64,000 nt of DNA from the NCBI RefSeq assembly GCF_010894405.1, contig NZ_JAAIYA010000036.1, positions 29,352 through 93,351 on the forward strand, given 5' to 3'. The position numbers and the translations under genes are program-made. Source of the stretch: Pyxidicoccus caerfyrddinensis. GTDB lineage: Bacteria > Myxococcota > Myxococcia > Myxococcales > Myxococcaceae. Positions 9,020-19,543 of the stretch are shown here, one piece after another. The first letter of the stretch is position 1; the number at the start of each line of letters is the position of its first letter. Below the pieces are notes generated by a model, which saw only the letters and a program-made list of their open reading frames with translations, made no database searches and had not been told where the DNA came from.

Positions 9020-9023
9020 TCTC
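9005..9023 (-). promoter_or_regulatory. Fur-like box overlapping the mxcH start codon
   Basis: The plus-strand 19-mer GAAAATGGCTCTCATTCTC matches the classical Fur consensus GATAATGATAATCATTATC at 13 of 19 positions, including both half-site cores (AATG and TCATT). It covers the mxcH start codon (9017-9019). This suggests extra iron control of mxcH apart from the main promoter, or a chance match within the coding start. Confidence 0.42.
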
Positions 9024-9057
9024 AACTTGAAGGCGTGAAGGGACGTGGTGTGGAAGC

Positions 9058-10422
9058 TCAAGCGGCGCGGGCGTGATGGGTGCGAGGAGCCTGGAGGGCC
9101 TCGGCCACCATGAAGCCGAGCTGGAGGGCCTGGGCTGCGTTGAGCCTCGGGTCGCAGTGCGTGTGGTAGCGGCTGGAGAGGTCGTCCTCCGTCACCGGCA
9201 GCGAGCCGCCGAGGCACTCGGTGACGTGCTGCCCGGTCATCTCCAAGTGCAGGCCGCCCGGGTGCACGCCCTCGGCGGCGGCGACCTCGAGGAAGGAGTG
9301 CACCTCCGAGAGAATGCGGTCGAAGGAGCGCGTCTTGTAGCCGTTGCCCGCCTTGTGCGTGTTGCCGTGCATCGGGTCGATGGACCAGATGACGGGCCGG
9401 CCGGCGCGGCGAGTGGCGGCCATCAGCCGGGGCAGGCAGTCAGCGACCTTGTCCGCGCCGAAGCGGCCGATGAGCGTGAGGCGTCCGGGGATGCCCTTGG
9501 GGTCGAGGACATCGATCATCCGCAGCAGGTCGTCCGGCTCCATCGTCGGGCCGCACTTGAGGCCGATGGGGTTCTGGATGCCGCGCATGAACTCCACGTG
9601 GCCGCCGTCGAGCTGGCGGGTGCGCTCGCCAATCCAGAGCATGTGCGCGGACGTGTCGAACCACTCACCCGAGCCGGGCTCGGCGCGAGTCAGCGCTTCC
9701 TCGTAGTTGAGGAGCAGGGCCTCGTGGCTGGTGAAGAAGTCCACCGGGCCCGACGCGGGCGGGTTCGCGTCGAGCGCGCTCATGAAGCACAGGGACTCGA
9801 AGATCTTGTCCGCCAGTCCCCGGTAGCGGTCGCCGTGGGGGTTGTTGGCGACGAAGTCGAGCGTCCACCGGTGCAGGTTGCACAGGTCCGTGTAGCCGCC
9901 CTGGGCGAAGGCGCGCACGAGGTTCAGCGTCGCGGAGGACTGGTGGTAGGCCATGACCAGGCGCCGGGGATCGGGCATCCGCTCCCGGGCGTCGAAGTCC
10001 ATGCCGTTGATGATGTCGCCGCGGTAGCTGGGCAGGGTGACGCCGTCCCGCGTCTCCACGGGGCTGGAGCGCGGCTTGGCGAACTGCCCGGCGATGCGGC
10101 CCACCTTCACCACCGGCCGGCCTCCCGCGAAGGTGAGCACCACCGCCATCTGGAGGATGAGCCGGAAGGTGTCGCGGATGTTGTCGGTGGTGAACTCCTT
10201 GAAGCTCTCCGCGCAGTCCCCGCCTTGCAGCAGGAAGGCCTTGCCCTCCGCGACGCGGGCCAGTTGCGTGGTGAGGCGGCGTGTGTCGGCCGCGAAGACG
10301 AGCGGCGGCAGGTGCGCGAGCTGCTCCTCGACGCGGGCGAGCGCGCGCAGGTCCGGATAGTCATCCGGAATGCACGTCACGGGCTTGCTCCGCCAGGAGC
10401 GTGGTGTCCAATCTCGGGTCAT
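9058..10422 (-). CDS. aroA5: Class II 3-deoxy-D-arabino-heptulosonate 7-phosphate synthase
   Basis: The 454 residues are the normal length for plant-type (class II) DAHP synthases. The enzyme joins phosphoenolpyruvate and erythrose 4-phosphate in the first shikimate step. Metal and substrate motifs are present: LQGGDCAESF (metal Cys), the SIDPMHGNT loop (metal His), HLEMTGQHVTECLGG (Glu) and HCDPRLN (Asp). The ATG at 10422 shares one base with the mxcG stop (TGATG), so the two are translationally coupled. A DAHP synthase inside the siderophore operon raises flux to chorismate, the precursor of 2,3-dihydroxybenzoate, under iron starvation. Myxochelin loci are known to contain one (aroA5). Confidence 0.92.
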   Translation of the reverse strand: MTRDWTPRSWRSKPVTCIPDDYPDLRALARVEEQLAHLPPLVFAADTRRLTTQLARVAEGKAFLLQGGDCAESFKEFTTDNIRDTFRLILQMAVVLTFAGGRPVVKVGRIAGQFAKPRSSPVETRDGVTLPSYRGDIINGMDFDARERMPDPRRLVMAYHQSSATLNLVRAFAQGGYTDLCNLHRWTLDFVANNPHGDRYRGLADKIFESLCFMSALDANPPASGPVDFFTSHEALLLNYEEALTRAEPGSGEWFDTSAHMLWIGERTRQLDGGHVEFMRGIQNPIGLKCGPTMEPDDLLRMIDVLDPKGIPGRLTLIGRFGADKVADCLPRLMAATRRAGRPVIWSIDPMHGNTHKAGNGYKTRSFDRILSEVHSFLEVAAAEGVHPGGLHLEMTGQHVTECLGGSLPVTEDDLSSRYHTHCDPRLNAAQALQLGFMVAEALQAPRTHHARAA

Positions 10423-13400
10423 CACGGGAGGGCCGTTTCGGGTGAGGGCGGCGGAGGCAGGAGTCCCTGCGCGACGCAGAATTCGAGGTAGCGGTACAGC
10501 AGGGCGCGGTCCGCCGGAGGGCAGGTGATGTCGGTGCCGGCCAGCCCCTGGAGCACGCGCTCGCAGCGGATGGGGCCGAGACCGAAGGCGGGCTCGGATG
10601 AGCCCGAGCGCAGGTCGAAGAACGCCAGCGTGGCGCCATGTTCCGAGCTCCCCGCCCGCTCCGCGACGCGTGCGCGCCACGCCCCGACGGGGAGCAGCTC
10701 CACCGGGTAGCCGAAGTCGCGGACCCATTGGAACAGCTCGCCCAGCCGTACCTCCGCCGTGGGCGTGAGGTTGAACACCTCGCCGGACCGGGCCACGCCC
10801 AACAGGTGCACGAGCGCGCGCGCGACGTAGTCCACCGGCGTCCACGTCTCGCCCACGTCCAGGAGGGGCAGCGCCCCCGCGGGGATGCCGGCCAGGAGGA
10901 TGCGCCAGACCAGGTCCTGCGGATTCACCATGCCGCTGTCCGGTGCGCCCACGACGCGGCCCAGACGGTAGACAGCCACGGGCAGGCCGCGGGCTCCCGC
11001 CTGCTGGACCAGCCTCTCCGCCACCCACTTGCTCTGCTGGTAGCCATCGCGCAGGCCGGAGTGTGCGGGCACGAACTCCTCGGGGACTTCGGGAAGGAGA
11101 TTCGCTGAAGGCGCCACGGCGAGCGTGGACACGTAGTGGAAGGGCTTGGGCCGGACGGCGGCGGCGAGGCGGAGCAGCTCGCGCGTGCCCCGCACGTTGA
11201 CGGCCTGGAGGCTGCCGTACTCGCGCACGACGCTGACGACGGCGGCGTTGTGGAGGATGGCGTCGCACTCGGAGGCCAGGGCGTGGAACCGCGCCTCGCC
11301 GAGCCCCAGCCACGGCTGGGACAGGTCGGCCGGCAGCGCCAGCACCCGCTCGGTGAGGCCCGTCGTGGGAAGCCGCTGGGACGTGAGGGCGTCGCGAAGC
11401 CGCTCCATCGCCTGCGCCTCGTCGCGCGCTCGCACCAGGCAGACCACCCGGGCGTCCGTCCGCCGCAGGAGCTGCCCGAGCAGGTGGGCACCGACGAAGC
11501 CCGTTGCTCCGGTCAGGACCATCTGCCGCAGCCGTGCCGGCACCGCCACGCGAGGAGCGAGCACGGGGACGATGTCCTCCGGCAGCGTCGCATCCGCGAG
11601 CATCGCGGCGGTGAGTCCTCCCGCGTCGGAGGCCACGTCGGCGCCGTGCTCCAGTGCACGTGCCAGTCCCTCGGCGGTGGGGTGCCGGAACACCGTGGCC
11701 ACGGGCACCTCACGCCCCAGCTCGACGCTGAGCCGGTTGGCCACCTGGATGCTCTGGAGCGACTGGCCACCCAGGTCGAAGAAGTCGTCCTTCGCGGACA
11801 CACCGCTCACGCCCAGGACTTCCGCCCAGACTCGCAGCACCAGCTGCTCCAGTCCGGTGCCCGTCGAAGAAGTGGGAACCCGCTCCTCGGTGACGGGTGC
11901 GCGGCGCAGCTCCGCGCGGTCGATCTTCCCCGTGCTCGTCCTGGGCAGTCGCTCCAGGTGCACGAATGCTCCGGGCACCATGGGCGCGGGCAGCGCGGCC
12001 TGCACGTGCTGGCGAAGCTCCGATGGGGTGGGCGCGGGTGGCTCGGTGACGAGGAACGCGCACAGCCGCCGCGAGCCCGAGGGCAGCACCTGGCCGACGA
12101 CGGCCGCCTCTCGCACCCGGGGGTGGCTGAGGAGGGCGCTCTCGACTTCGGCCGGGTCGATCCGGTGCCCGCTGATCTTGAGCTCGTCGTCCACGCGGCC
12201 GACGAACACCAGGTGGCCGTCTTCCCGGAGCCGGGCCCGGTCGCCGGTGCGATAGGCGCGGGGACTGTCGGGCAGGGTGTCGAGCACGGTGAAGCGCGCG
12301 GCGGTCAGCTCCGCGCGCCCCAGGTAGCCTCGGGCCAGCCCGCCACCGAGCAGGTACAGCTCGCCTTCATCGCCTGGAGCGACGGGCTGCCCTCGCGAGT
12401 CGAGGAGCACCGCGCTCACGCCCGGGAGGGGACGGCCGATGGGGACCTCGTCGCTGGTGGAGCCCACCGCGTCCGTGCCGCTGAGCGTGGCGACGGTGGC
12501 CACCACCGTGGCCTCCGTGGGGCCGTAGGTGTTGAGCAGCTGCACCGCAGGACTGACGGTGGTGCGCCAGCGGGCGACGCGCTCGGGCAGCGCGGCCTCG
12601 CCGCCGATGATGACGGTGCGCAGGGAGGAGGGCAGCCGTGCCGAGCCCGTCGACACGCTGTAGGCCAGCTCGTGCCAGAAGGCGGTGGGCAGGTCGAGCA
12701 CGGTGATGCCGTGCTCGGCGCATGCGTCGAGCAGCCTCGGCACCGACTGGAGCATCTCGTCCGTGCGCAGCACCAGCTTCGCGCCGGCGCACAGCGTGAG
12801 GAACAGCTCCTCGATGCTGGCGTCGAAGTGCAGCGGAGCGAACTGCAGCACGCGGTCGTCGGAGCGCAGCCCGTAGCGGTGCGTCGCTCCCGCCACGAAG
12901 TGCGCCAGCGCGTCCCTGTCTATCTGCACGCCATTGGGCTGGCCCGTCGAGCCGGACGTGTAGATGACGTAGGCCAGCCGCGCCTCCTCGGCCCGCGCGC
13001 TCGAAGCAGGAGCGCCAGTCCGTCGGGTCACGACCCACTGGCCCGCGGCCAGCGGTCCGGCGCCGGGGACCAGGTCCTGACCGGCGGTGACCATCAGCTC
13101 GGGCGCGGCGTCGGCGAGGATGGCGGCGGTCCGCGAAGGAGGACCGAATGGGTCCACGGGCAGGTAGCCCGCGCCCGAGAGGAGCACGCCCCAGGCGGCG
13201 ACCACCGCGTCCAGCCCGCGCGGCAGCACCACCGCCACGGGCGAGTCCGGACGGACGCCTTCGGAGACGAGCCGGTCCGCCAGGACGCGCGCGGCCTGGA
13301 GCAGCTCGCGGTAGGTCATCCGGTAAGGGCCGTGCTCCACGGCCACCGCCTCGGGCTGTTCGAGGGCGTGCTGCGTGAACAACTCCACCACCGGGCGCGC

Positions 13401-14774
13401 CGGACCTTGGAGGGGCCCTCCGTCGAGCACGGTGGTGGTTGAAGCCGGACGCGCATCCGAGCCCCCGCTCCGCGTCGCCGTCTTCTCGCCCACGGGACGC
13501 TCGGGCTCGGCGGTCAGCGACTCCAGGAGCTGGAGGAAGGACCGCTGGTGGGCCCGCAGCTCATTGGGGCGATAGCAGGCGGGGTTGGCGTCGAAGTCCA
13601 CCCGCATGCCGCTGCCGTCGGAGCGGGCGTACATGCCAATGGAGAGGTCCTCGACAGGGCCCGCGGAGAGGTTGTGCGCGACGGCCGGCATCCCCGCGAA
13701 GCGCAGGCCGTAGTCGAACGGCATGAGGTTGACCACCGGGCCGAACAGCCGGCGCTGGCCACCCACCCGCCGCAAATCACGGCGGAGCTGCTCGTAGCGG
13801 TAGCGCAGGTGCGGCCGCATGGCGCGAAGCTCCGCGGCCACGTCGCGGGCCAGCGAGAACAGCCCCGCCTCCGGACGCACCGTCACCCGCAGCGGCACGA
13901 TGTTCATCGCCATGCACGGCACCCGCAGCGCCGCCGAGCCCAGGCGCGTCATCACCGGCAGGCCCAGCACCAGCTCTGAAGCGTCCGTCAGCCGGTGCAG
14001 CCAGACGGCGGTGGTGGCCAGCACCAGGTCCGGCCAGCCCAGGCCCGACTGGCGCGCGGTGGCTTGCAGGCGCTCGACCTCGTTCGCGGAGAGGTGCTGC
14101 ATCTGCCGCACGAACTGGGGGGACATGGGCGCGGGCGCGGCGATGCTGACGGGCGTGGGGCCATTCTCGAAGCGCTCGACCCAGAAGGCGCGGTCCGCCT
14201 GCACCTGCGGCCCCGCCTGGTAGGCCGCGTCCTCGTCCAGCACGGGACGCAGCGGGCCGAAGCCTCCCGTCGCGGCGCGGCCCGTGACGCGGGCCGTGTA
14301 GAGGTCCGCCACCCGCCGCGCCACCAGGGAGAAGCCAAAGCCATCCAGCGCGATGTGGTGGACCCGCTGGAACCAGAAGAAGCGGTCCGGAGCGGCCTTG
14401 AACAGCGCCTCCGCGAACAGGGGCCCCTGGCCCAGGTCCACGGTCCGGGTCAGGTCCTCCCGCATCCACGCGTGGGCCGCGGCCCACGGGTCCGGCGTCC
14501 CGCTGACGTCCACGAAGTGCAGGGGCCAGTCGGCACGGGGCTCGACGTACTGCACGGGCCCCGTGGCCCCAGACACGAAGCGCGAGTGCAGGGCCTCGGC
14601 CTCGCTGACGGCCTGTCGCAGCGCGGACTCGAAGTGCGCCACGTCGACGGCACCGCGAATCTCGATGCACTCGCCGGCGTTGTACACCGGGCTCGTGCGG
14701 TCGAACTGTTGTCCCACCCAGATTCCGTGCTGGGCCGCGGACAGCGGCCAGCCCGCGGGCTGTGAGTCGCGCAT
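10422..14774 (-). CDS. mxcG: Myxochelin NRPS MxcG (C-A-PCP-reductase)
   Basis: The 1450 residues hold a condensation domain (about 10-440, HHIALDGFGF), an adenylation domain (about 480-990, YTSGSTGQPNG), a peptidyl carrier (serine in DLGGQSLQSI, about 1003) and a terminal thioester reductase (about 1085-1450; GATGFVG nucleotide site and YQQSK catalytic pair). Reading the pocket against GrsA gives D-A-E-D-I-G-T-V-V; the two acidic residues fit a lysine substrate. The enzyme acylates both lysine amines with 2,3-dihydroxybenzoate carried by MxcF. The reductase then releases the product as aldehyde/alcohol. The start at 14774 (MRDSQP) has AGGGGA upstream. It is 23 bases after mxcF and overlaps the DAHP synthase gene. 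Confidence 0.93.
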   Translation of the reverse strand: MRDSQPAGWPLSAAQHGIWVGQQFDRTSPVYNAGECIEIRGAVDVAHFESALRQAVSEAEALHSRFVSGATGPVQYVEPRADWPLHFVDVSGTPDPWAAAHAWMREDLTRTVDLGQGPLFAEALFKAAPDRFFWFQRVHHIALDGFGFSLVARRVADLYTARVTGRAATGGFGPLRPVLDEDAAYQAGPQVQADRAFWVERFENGPTPVSIAAPAPMSPQFVRQMQHLSANEVERLQATARQSGLGWPDLVLATTAVWLHRLTDASELVLGLPVMTRLGSAALRVPCMAMNIVPLRVTVRPEAGLFSLARDVAAELRAMRPHLRYRYEQLRRDLRRVGGQRRLFGPVVNLMPFDYGLRFAGMPAVAHNLSAGPVEDLSIGMYARSDGSGMRVDFDANPACYRPNELRAHQRSFLQLLESLTAEPERPVGEKTATRSGGSDARPASTTTVLDGGPLQGPARPVVELFTQHALEQPEAVAVEHGPYRMTYRELLQAARVLADRLVSEGVRPDSPVAVVLPRGLDAVVAAWGVLLSGAGYLPVDPFGPPSRTAAILADAAPELMVTAGQDLVPGAGPLAAGQWVVTRRTGAPASSARAEEARLAYVIYTSGSTGQPNGVQIDRDALAHFVAGATHRYGLRSDDRVLQFAPLHFDASIEELFLTLCAGAKLVLRTDEMLQSVPRLLDACAEHGITVLDLPTAFWHELAYSVSTGSARLPSSLRTVIIGGEAALPERVARWRTTVSPAVQLLNTYGPTEATVVATVATLSGTDAVGSTSDEVPIGRPLPGVSAVLLDSRGQPVAPGDEGELYLLGGGLARGYLGRAELTAARFTVLDTLPDSPRAYRTGDRARLREDGHLVFVGRVDDELKISGHRIDPAEVESALLSHPRVREAAVVGQVLPSGSRRLCAFLVTEPPAPTPSELRQHVQAALPAPMVPGAFVHLERLPRTSTGKIDRAELRRAPVTEERVPTSSTGTGLEQLVLRVWAEVLGVSGVSAKDDFFDLGGQSLQSIQVANRLSVELGREVPVATVFRHPTAEGLARALEHGADVASDAGGLTAAMLADATLPEDIVPVLAPRVAVPARLRQMVLTGATGFVGAHLLGQLLRRTDARVVCLVRARDEAQAMERLRDALTSQRLPTTGLTERVLALPADLSQPWLGLGEARFHALASECDAILHNAAVVSVVREYGSLQAVNVRGTRELLRLAAAVRPKPFHYVSTLAVAPSANLLPEVPEEFVPAHSGLRDGYQQSKWVAERLVQQAGARGLPVAVYRLGRVVGAPDSGMVNPQDLVWRILLAGIPAGALPLLDVGETWTPVDYVARALVHLLGVARSGEVFNLTPTAEVRLGELFQWVRDFGYPVELLPVGAWRARVAERAGSSEHGATLAFFDLRSGSSEPAFGLGPIRCERVLQGLAGTDITCPPADRALLYRYLEFCVAQGLLPPPPSPETALP

Positions 14775-14797
14775 TGGCGTGGTCCCCTGCAGGCGGG

Positions 14798-15694
14798 TCA
14801 GGAGGGTTGGTGGGCGGAGGCCCGGGACAGCAGCGCGTCCCAGTCCGTGAGGGTCGGATGCTCGGCCAGCTCGACGAAGGTGACTTCCGTGCCGACGCTT
14901 CGCCACCGCTCGATGAGGCTCATCAGCCGGATGGAGTCGAGCCCCCGCTCAAGCAGGTTCTCGTCATCTCCCAGCTCCGAGGGCGACAGTTGCAACACCT
15001 CGGCGACGTCCGCGCGAACCTTCCAGCGGTTCAGCGGCCGGGCCTCCTCCGCGGGGCGCGCACCCAGCGCATCGACGACCTGCTGGGTGGTGAGGGTGAC
15101 GGCGCACAACTGCGCCGCGTAGCTCAGGGCGAGCTGGTGATGGGCGAGCGAGAAGTCGCCCAGGGCATCCGCCACCAGGAAGGGCCGCACGTCGCTCATG
15201 AAGGCATCACTGGCCGTCTGCAGGCAGCCGATGTGGGCGTAGATGCCGCAGATGAGGAGCTGATCTCGCCCGCGCTCGCGCAGCAGCTCCAGCAGCTCCG
15301 TCTTGCGGAACGCGCTGTAGCGCCACTTGGTGAGGAGGATGTCGTCGTCGCTCGGCGCCAGCGCGTCGATGATCTTCCTCTGCTCCGGGTTCGTGGTGAC
15401 GCCCGGCCCCCAGAAGTCCTGCAAGAGCCCGCGCTGCTCGGGCGTCTGTCCACCCGGCTGGGCCGAGTACACGACGGGGATGCCGAGCGAAGCGCAGTGC
15501 TGCCGCAGCCGCTGGATGTTCGCCACCAGCTCCGACACGGGGGACTGGCCCGCGGCGAAGGCGTCGACGAAGTAGCGCTGCATGTCGTGAATCAGCAGCG
15601 CGGTGCGCCGGGGCTCGAGCGTCCAGGTGACCTTGTTCCTGGGCAGGTCGGCCGTGGCGGGCATGGGGTAGGGGGCAATGGCGGGGAGCGCCAT
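14798..15694 (-). CDS. mxcF: Isochorismatase / aryl carrier protein MxcF
   Basis: This 298-residue bifunctional protein is EntB-like. The isochorismatase domain (about 1-210) has LIHDMQRYF with the catalytic Asp, TKWRYSAF with the Lys, and the IYAHIGCLQTASDAF loop of the EntB group. It converts isochorismate to 2,3-dihydro-2,3-dihydroxybenzoate. The C-terminal aryl carrier domain has its phosphopantetheine serine in GLDSIRLM (about residue 253) and presents dihydroxybenzoate to MxcG. The ATG at 15694 follows AAAGGA; the upstream open frame is Arg/Ser-rich and lies inside mxcE. Confidence 0.93.
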   Translation of the reverse strand: MALPAIAPYPMPATADLPRNKVTWTLEPRRTALLIHDMQRYFVDAFAAGQSPVSELVANIQRLRQHCASLGIPVVYSAQPGGQTPEQRGLLQDFWGPGVTTNPEQRKIIDALAPSDDDILLTKWRYSAFRKTELLELLRERGRDQLLICGIYAHIGCLQTASDAFMSDVRPFLVADALGDFSLAHHQLALSYAAQLCAVTLTTQQVVDALGARPAEEARPLNRWKVRADVAEVLQLSPSELGDDENLLERGLDSIRLMSLIERWRSVGTEVTFVELAEHPTLTDWDALLSRASAHQPS

Positions 15695-15707
15695 GGGGGA
15701 GGTCCTT

Positions 15708-17353
<1,646 letters not shown>

Positions 17354-17357
<4 letters not shown>

Positions 17358-18583
17358 CGCTGGACCTCGGCGCCCTGGCCCAGGCCCATCGCCTGGAGCA
17401 TGGTCCGGAACTTCGCCTCGGTCTCCGCCAGCTCGGACTCGGGCCGGGAGCCGGCGACGATGCCCGCGCCCGCGAAGAGCCGCAGCGTGCGCGCGTCGGC
17501 CTCGGCGCAGCGGATGGTCACCGCCCACTGGCCGTCACCGCTCGCGTCACACCAGCCAACGGCGCCCGTGTAGTAGCCGCGCTCGAAAGGCTCGATGGAG
17601 CCGATGGCCTCGTGCGCCAGCCGCGTCGGGTAGCCGCACACCGCGGGCGTCGGGTGCAGCGCCGCGGCCAGCGTCAGCGAGGAGATGGACGGGTCGGCCA
17701 GCTCACCGGTGATGCGCGTGGACAGGTGCCACATCGTCGCGGTGCTGACGAGCGAGGGACCCGCCGGCACGTCCAGCGTCTTGCAGTACGGGCGCAGCGC
17801 CTCCGCGACGGCGTCGATGACCACCGCATGCTCGTGCAGGTCCTTGGGGGAAGTCAGCAGCGCCTGGGCCCGCTTCTGGTCCTCCACCAGGTCCGGGCTG
17901 CGCGCGGCCGAGCCCGCCAGCGGATTGGCGAGCACCTGGAACCCCGAGCGGGACACGAGCAGCTCCGGGCTCGCGCCAATCAGCGTGCGCGCGCCCGTGG
18001 TGCCGTCGGCCTCGGGAGGCAGGTCCACCGCGAACGTGTAGCCGGAGGGGTTGCGCCAGGCCAGGTTGCGCAGCAGCTGCGGCAGGTCGATGGGCGCCGC
18101 CGCGTGCAGGTGCAGCGAGCGGGACAGCACCACCTTCCGCAGCGGGCCGCTCTGCATCAGCGTCAGCGCCCGCTCCACGCCGTGGAGGTACGCGGCGGGC
18201 TCCGGCACCGGCTGCACCGTGTAGTGCGCGCCGAGCGGGCGGTGCACGGGCGACGCCGCGTCGAACACCAGCGGCCCCGCGCGTTGGATGGTCATCGGCA
18301 CCACCAACTGCGCGGGGACGGTGCCGTCGAAGGGCACCGCGCCCACCACCACCGGGATGTCGTGGTCGGCCTGCCGGGCGGCGTCGAGCACGTTCCTCAC
18401 GCTTCCCGGAAGGCGCTCCAGCGCGTCCTCGCCGCGCGTGTGCGGCACGGTGGCGAACGTGCCGCGCGCCAGCAGCGTCCGACGGGGACTCGCGAAGAAG
18501 AAGGACGACCCGGCCGCGTAGCTCTCCAGCAGCTGCGCGGGGAGGCTCTCCGTGGCGTTCTCGACAATGGATTTAGGAATCAT
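17354..18583 (-). CDS. mxcD: Isochorismate synthase MxcD
   Basis: The 409-residue chorismate-binding enzyme of the EntC/DhbC group carries KVVLSRSL, the AVCGYPTRLAHEAI segment and the FERGYYTGAVGW stretch that coordinates Mg and chorismate. It converts chorismate to isochorismate, the committed step to 2,3-dihydroxybenzoate. The start is placed at the ATG at 18583, with GGAG six bases upstream; a TTG two codons earlier is less likely. It lies 54 bases after mxcC and overlaps mxcE by four bases. Confidence 0.92.
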
Positions 18584-18637
18584 TCTCAACTCCGAGAGGG
18601 AGGAGTGCCGGCTTCAGCTGCGAGGGGAGGGAAGAGA

Positions 18638-19411
18638 CTAGGCGCCCAGAGTGGCGCCGCCGTCGACACAGAGGTCGTGCATGGTGATGTGGCGGGCCCC
18701 GTCGGAGACGAGGAAGCGCACCGCCTCTGCGATGTCGGCGGCGTCGGCCAGCCGGCGAAGGGGGATGCCCACGCGGAAGGCCTCGGGCGAGCCGGCGATG
18801 ACGGCCTCGGCCCCGTGCTCATCCGCCCAGAGCGCGCGCTGCATGGCGGTGTCCGTGGAGCCGGGGGAGACCACGTTGCAGCGGATGCCGTGCTGGGCCA
18901 GCTCCAGCCCCAGGCAGCGGGTGAACATGCTCGACGCGGCCTTGGAGGCGGCGTACGCGGCCATCTGCATCCTCGGTACGTGGGACGCGTTGGAGCCCAC
19001 GGTGACGATGACGCCCGTCCGGCGCGGCACCATGCGACGGGCGACGGCGCGCGAGACGTGGAACACGCCATGCGTGTTGACGGCGAAAGTCGCGGCCCAG
19101 TCCGCGTCGCTGAGGGACACGGCCGGGGCAACCCGCAGCACTCCGGCCACGTTGGCGAGGATGTCGATGGGGCCCTGCTCGCGCTCGATGCGCTCCACCA
19201 CCGCTTCCACCGCGGCGCTGTCGCCCACGTCGGCACGGTACGCCGAGGCCTGGCACCCGCGGGCGCGGAGCTCCGCCACCAGGGCCTCGAGTCCCGCCTC
19301 ATTCACGTCGAGCGCGGCGATGGAGGCGCTGTCCGCCAGCGCCCGTGCCACGGCTGCTCCGATGCCCTGCGCGGCACCTGTCACCAGCGCCACCCTGCGG
19401 TTCGTCCCCAT
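18638..19411 (-). CDS. mxcC: 2,3-Dihydro-2,3-dihydroxybenzoate dehydrogenase MxcC
   Basis: This 257-residue short-chain dehydrogenase has the NAD-binding GAAQGIG motif, the NVAGV segment and the catalytic YAASK. It matches EntA/DhbA in size and oxidises 2,3-dihydro-2,3-dihydroxybenzoate to 2,3-dihydroxybenzoate. It is the first gene of the thirteen-gene siderophore operon. A strong Fur-type palindrome lies 50-74 bases upstream. The ribosome site is weak (GTGAGAAG). Confidence 0.92.
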   Translation of the reverse strand: MGTNRRVALVTGAAQGIGAAVARALADSASIAALDVNEAGLEALVAELRARGCQASAYRADVGDSAAVEAVVERIEREQGPIDILANVAGVLRVAPAVSLSDADWAATFAVNTHGVFHVSRAVARRMVPRRTGVIVTVGSNASHVPRMQMAAYAASKAASSMFTRCLGLELAQHGIRCNVVSPGSTDTAMQRALWADEHGAEAVIAGSPEAFRVGIPLRRLADAADIAEAVRFLVSDGARHITMHDLCVDGGATLGA

Positions 19412-19460
19412 CGCGGCTTCTCACCCGTTCTGCCGGAGACAACCGAACACTCGATTGTCA

Positions 19461-19485
19461 CATAATGAGAATGGTTCTCATTATC
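19461..19485 (-). promoter_or_regulatory. Fur box (two overlapping 19-mers) in the mxc operon promoter
   Basis: A perfect inverted repeat with 10-base arms, ATAATGAGAA (19462-19471) and TTCTCATTAT (19475-19484), is separated by TGG. Two overlapping 19-mers (19461-19479 and 19467-19485) match the Fur consensus at 14 and 15 of 19 positions. It is the only AT-rich spot in the 132-base gap upstream of mxcC. It explains iron repression of the whole operon. Confidence 0.85.
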
Positions 19486-19543
19486 GTTAGCGGGGTAGAT
19501 GCCATGCAATGGCAGGAGTGTCAATGCTCCAGGTGCGTGAAGT

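Noticed and set aside
18569..18587. Fur-like half site (ATCATTCTC) at the mxcD start.
   Set aside because: Only one half matches (about 11 of 19). It lies inside the operon and overlaps the ribosome site, so chance is likely.
18583..18589. TTG at 18589 as an alternative mxcD start.
   Set aside because: The ATG two codons later has GGAG at proper spacing; TTG would place the ribosome site against the start.
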